Of a stretch of DNA of 64,000 bases, positions 62,557-64,000 are shown in pieces; within the stretch, counting starts at the first letter, position 1; each line of letters begins with the position of its first letter. The stretch is from Pseudomonas canadensis. GTDB taxonomy: Bacteria > Pseudomonadota > Gammaproteobacteria > Pseudomonadales > Pseudomonadaceae. The DNA lies in NCBI RefSeq assembly GCF_000503215.1, contig NZ_AYTD01000013.1, forward strand, positions 360,008 through 424,007. The letters run 5' to 3'. The notes under the pieces were generated by a model. It worked only from the letters and a program-made list of their open reading frames with translations, was not told where the DNA came from and made no database searches. A program made the position numbers and the translations under genes.

Positions 62557-63958
62557 ACCCCTGGCAGCGCTGATGCTGCTGGCGTTGCAGGGCTGCTCGA
62601 TGGCGCCGACCTACAAGGTGCCGAGCGTTGATTTGCCGGCCGGCTACCGCGAACAGACCAGCGATGGCCCCTGGCACAGCGCGCAACCGTCCGATCAACT
62701 GGCCCCCGAATGGTGGACGCTCTACCACGATTCGCGACTGAATGACCTGCAACAGCAACTGCTCAAGGCCAACCCGGATTTGACGGCGGCGCTGGCGCAC
62801 TTCGACGCATCCCAGGCCTATGCCAGCCAGTTGCATGCGGGGTTGTTCCCGCAGATCACCGCCAGTGCGCAGCCGTTGCGCCAGCGCCAATCGGACTCGC
62901 GGCCACTGCGGGGCGATACGCAGCCGTCGGTGTACAACAGCAATACGGCAGGGTTTTCACTGAGCTACGACCTGGACCTGTGGGGCAAAATCCGCAACCA
63001 GGTCGCGGCCGGCGATGCCCAAGCGCAGGCGTCCGGCGATGATTTGGCGGTGGCGCGCTTGAGCCTGCAACATCAGTTGGCGACGTTGTACGTGCAGCTC
63101 AACGGGTTGGATGCGCAGGCGCGGATTCTCAACCGTTCACTGGAGGATTTCGGCCAGGCGTTGCAGCTGACCCGTAGCCGGTATGAGGGGCAGATTGCTT
63201 CGGAGCTGGACCTCACGCGCGCGCAGAATCAACTGGCCGAGGCCAAGGCGCAATGGGATGAAGTACGCGGGCAGCGCAATCTGACCGAGCACGCCATAGG
63301 AGAGCTGGTGGGTGTGGCAGCCAGCGATTTTTCGTTACCGCCGGGCCCGCAATTGATCGCCTTGCCGGGGATACCCTCGCAATTGCCTAGCCACCTGCTG
63401 CAACGTCGTCCGGATATTGCAGCGGCCGAGCGACGAGTGTTTGCCGCCAACGCCAACATCGGCGTGGCCAAGGCGGCGTGGTATCCAGATTTCAGTTTGA
63501 CGGGGTTGATTGGCGGGCAGACTCAGGGGGTCGGCAACCTGCTGTCCGCGGGCAATCGCTATTGGGCATTGGGGCCGTTGGTCAATTTGCCGATCTTCGA
63601 TGGCGGTCGTCTAAGCGCCAACGAACGCCAGGCCAAGGCCGAGTTTGAAGAGGCGTCGGCGCAGTACCGCAGCCAGGTGCTGAAAGCCGTGCGCGAAGTC
63701 GAGGACAACCTGGCGCAACTGCGGGATCTGCAGCAGGAAGCACAGGATGAACAAGCGGCAGCGGATGCAGCGCAGCACACGCAAGCACTGGCGATGAACA
63801 GCTATCAGGCGGGGGCCGTGAGTTATCTGGATGTGGTGACGGCGCAGACGGCGGCGTTACAGGCGCAGCGGACATTGCAGGCGGTGCAGACGCGGCAGTT
63901 GCAGGCGAGTGTCGGGCTGGTGACTGCGCTGGGTGGCGGCTGGCGACCCTCTTCCTGA
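62540..63958 (+). CDS. Outer-membrane efflux lipoprotein (NodT/OprM family)
   Basis: Outer-membrane channel of 472 aa, lipobox LLALQGC (Cys17). Two TolC-like repeats with AGLFPQITASAQPLRQRQSD, YDLDLWGKIRNQVAAGDAQAQAS, LLQRRPDIAAAERRVFAANANIGVAKAAWYPDFSL and DGGRLSANERQAKAEFEEASAQYRSQVLKAVREVEDNL. Completes the tripartite pump. ATG at 62540 follows GGAGG. Confidence 0.94.
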   Translation: MRLRLKPLAALMLLALQGCSMAPTYKVPSVDLPAGYREQTSDGPWHSAQPSDQLAPEWWTLYHDSRLNDLQQQLLKANPDLTAALAHFDASQAYASQLHAGLFPQITASAQPLRQRQSDSRPLRGDTQPSVYNSNTAGFSLSYDLDLWGKIRNQVAAGDAQAQASGDDLAVARLSLQHQLATLYVQLNGLDAQARILNRSLEDFGQALQLTRSRYEGQIASELDLTRAQNQLAEAKAQWDEVRGQRNLTEHAIGELVGVAASDFSLPPGPQLIALPGIPSQLPSHLLQRRPDIAAAERRVFAANANIGVAKAAWYPDFSLTGLIGGQTQGVGNLLSAGNRYWALGPLVNLPIFDGGRLSANERQAKAEFEEASAQYRSQVLKAVREVEDNLAQLRDLQQEAQDEQAAADAAQHTQALAMNSYQAGAVSYLDVVTAQTAALQAQRTLQAVQTRQLQASVGLVTALGGGWRPSS

Positions 63959-63972
63959 CACTGTCCATTCTC

Positions 63973-63997
63973 CGTAGGAGCCGGCTTGCCGGCGATA
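63973..63997. repeat. REP element at the right edge of the window
   Basis: GTAGGAGCCGGCTTGCCGGC followed by GATA, 15 bases after the porin stop; same family as the repeats at 24528 and 34745. Its possible partner lies outside the window. Confidence 0.75.
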
Positions 63998-64000
63998 GCG

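Overview
The window is a stretch of chromosome from a fluorescent Pseudomonas of the P. fluorescens/P. putida lineage. The evidence is high GC with Pseudomonas codon use, a PrrF-type iron sRNA under a Fur box, REP/REPIN repeats of the P. fluorescens kind, the tig-clpP-clpX-lon-hupB-ppiD block, and a P. putida-like liu cluster (an acyl-CoA synthetase divergent from liuABCD). No plasmid, phage or integrative-element backbone is visible.

Layout. 1-6.8 kb: leucine/isovalerate catabolism (partial acyl-CoA synthetase on the minus strand, liuABCD on the plus strand, two palindromic operators between them). 6.8-9.5 kb: an S24-type repressor lacking its catalytic serine, a small DUF3077-like protein, PrrF and an M14 carboxypeptidase. 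9.5-12.6 kb: an ECF sigma/anti-sigma pair divergent from a catalase-like peroxidase/cytochrome b561 operon, with matching ECF promoters facing both ways. 12.6-18.9 kb: a seven-gene Csu-type chaperone-usher pilus operon. 19-22.4 kb: an AFG1/ZapE-like ATPase, an LRR-kinase fusion, a REPIN and a YeeN/YebC protein. 22.5-25.5 kb: a LysR regulator divergent from phnWX (2-aminoethylphosphonate degradation). 25.6-28.1 kb: an AT-rich island with two paralogous genes of unknown function, the best candidates for something undescribed. 28.2-34.2 kb: a second cytochrome b561, a D-cysteine desulfhydrase/ACC-deaminase homologue, fadH, and a membrane-anchored nitrilase-fold pseudoenzyme translationally coupled to an AraC regulator. 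34.2-38.1 kb: a stand-alone aceE paralogue with a divergent MarR regulator, and upstream a decayed second aceE end with its own copy of the operator. 38-42.8 kb: a DUF2242 lipoprotein, LysR/MFS pair, GNAT, DUF2938/MerR pair. 42.8-51.3 kb: ppiD, hupB, lon, clpX, clpP, tig (all minus strand). 51.7-52.2 kb: four tRNA genes. 52.4-58 kb: folD, a large polytopic membrane protein, pbpG, a C39-like lipoprotein without its cysteine, and two small envelope proteins. 58-64 kb: a complete tripartite RND efflux operon ending at a REP element.

Themes. LiuA oxidises isovaleryl-CoA, LiuB/LiuD carboxylate methylcrotonyl-CoA and LiuC hydrates the product; the final lyase (LiuE) and the regulator LiuR are not in view. 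The protein-quality-control block is in canonical order, with a sigma32-like promoter before lon. Three proteins (S24 repressor, nitrilase-like, C39-like) keep the fold signatures of hydrolases but have lost key catalytic residues.

Limits: all family names come from reading motifs and remembered family features; no database search, alignment program or folding program was run. Start codons were picked by eye from ribosome-binding sites and family N-termini.
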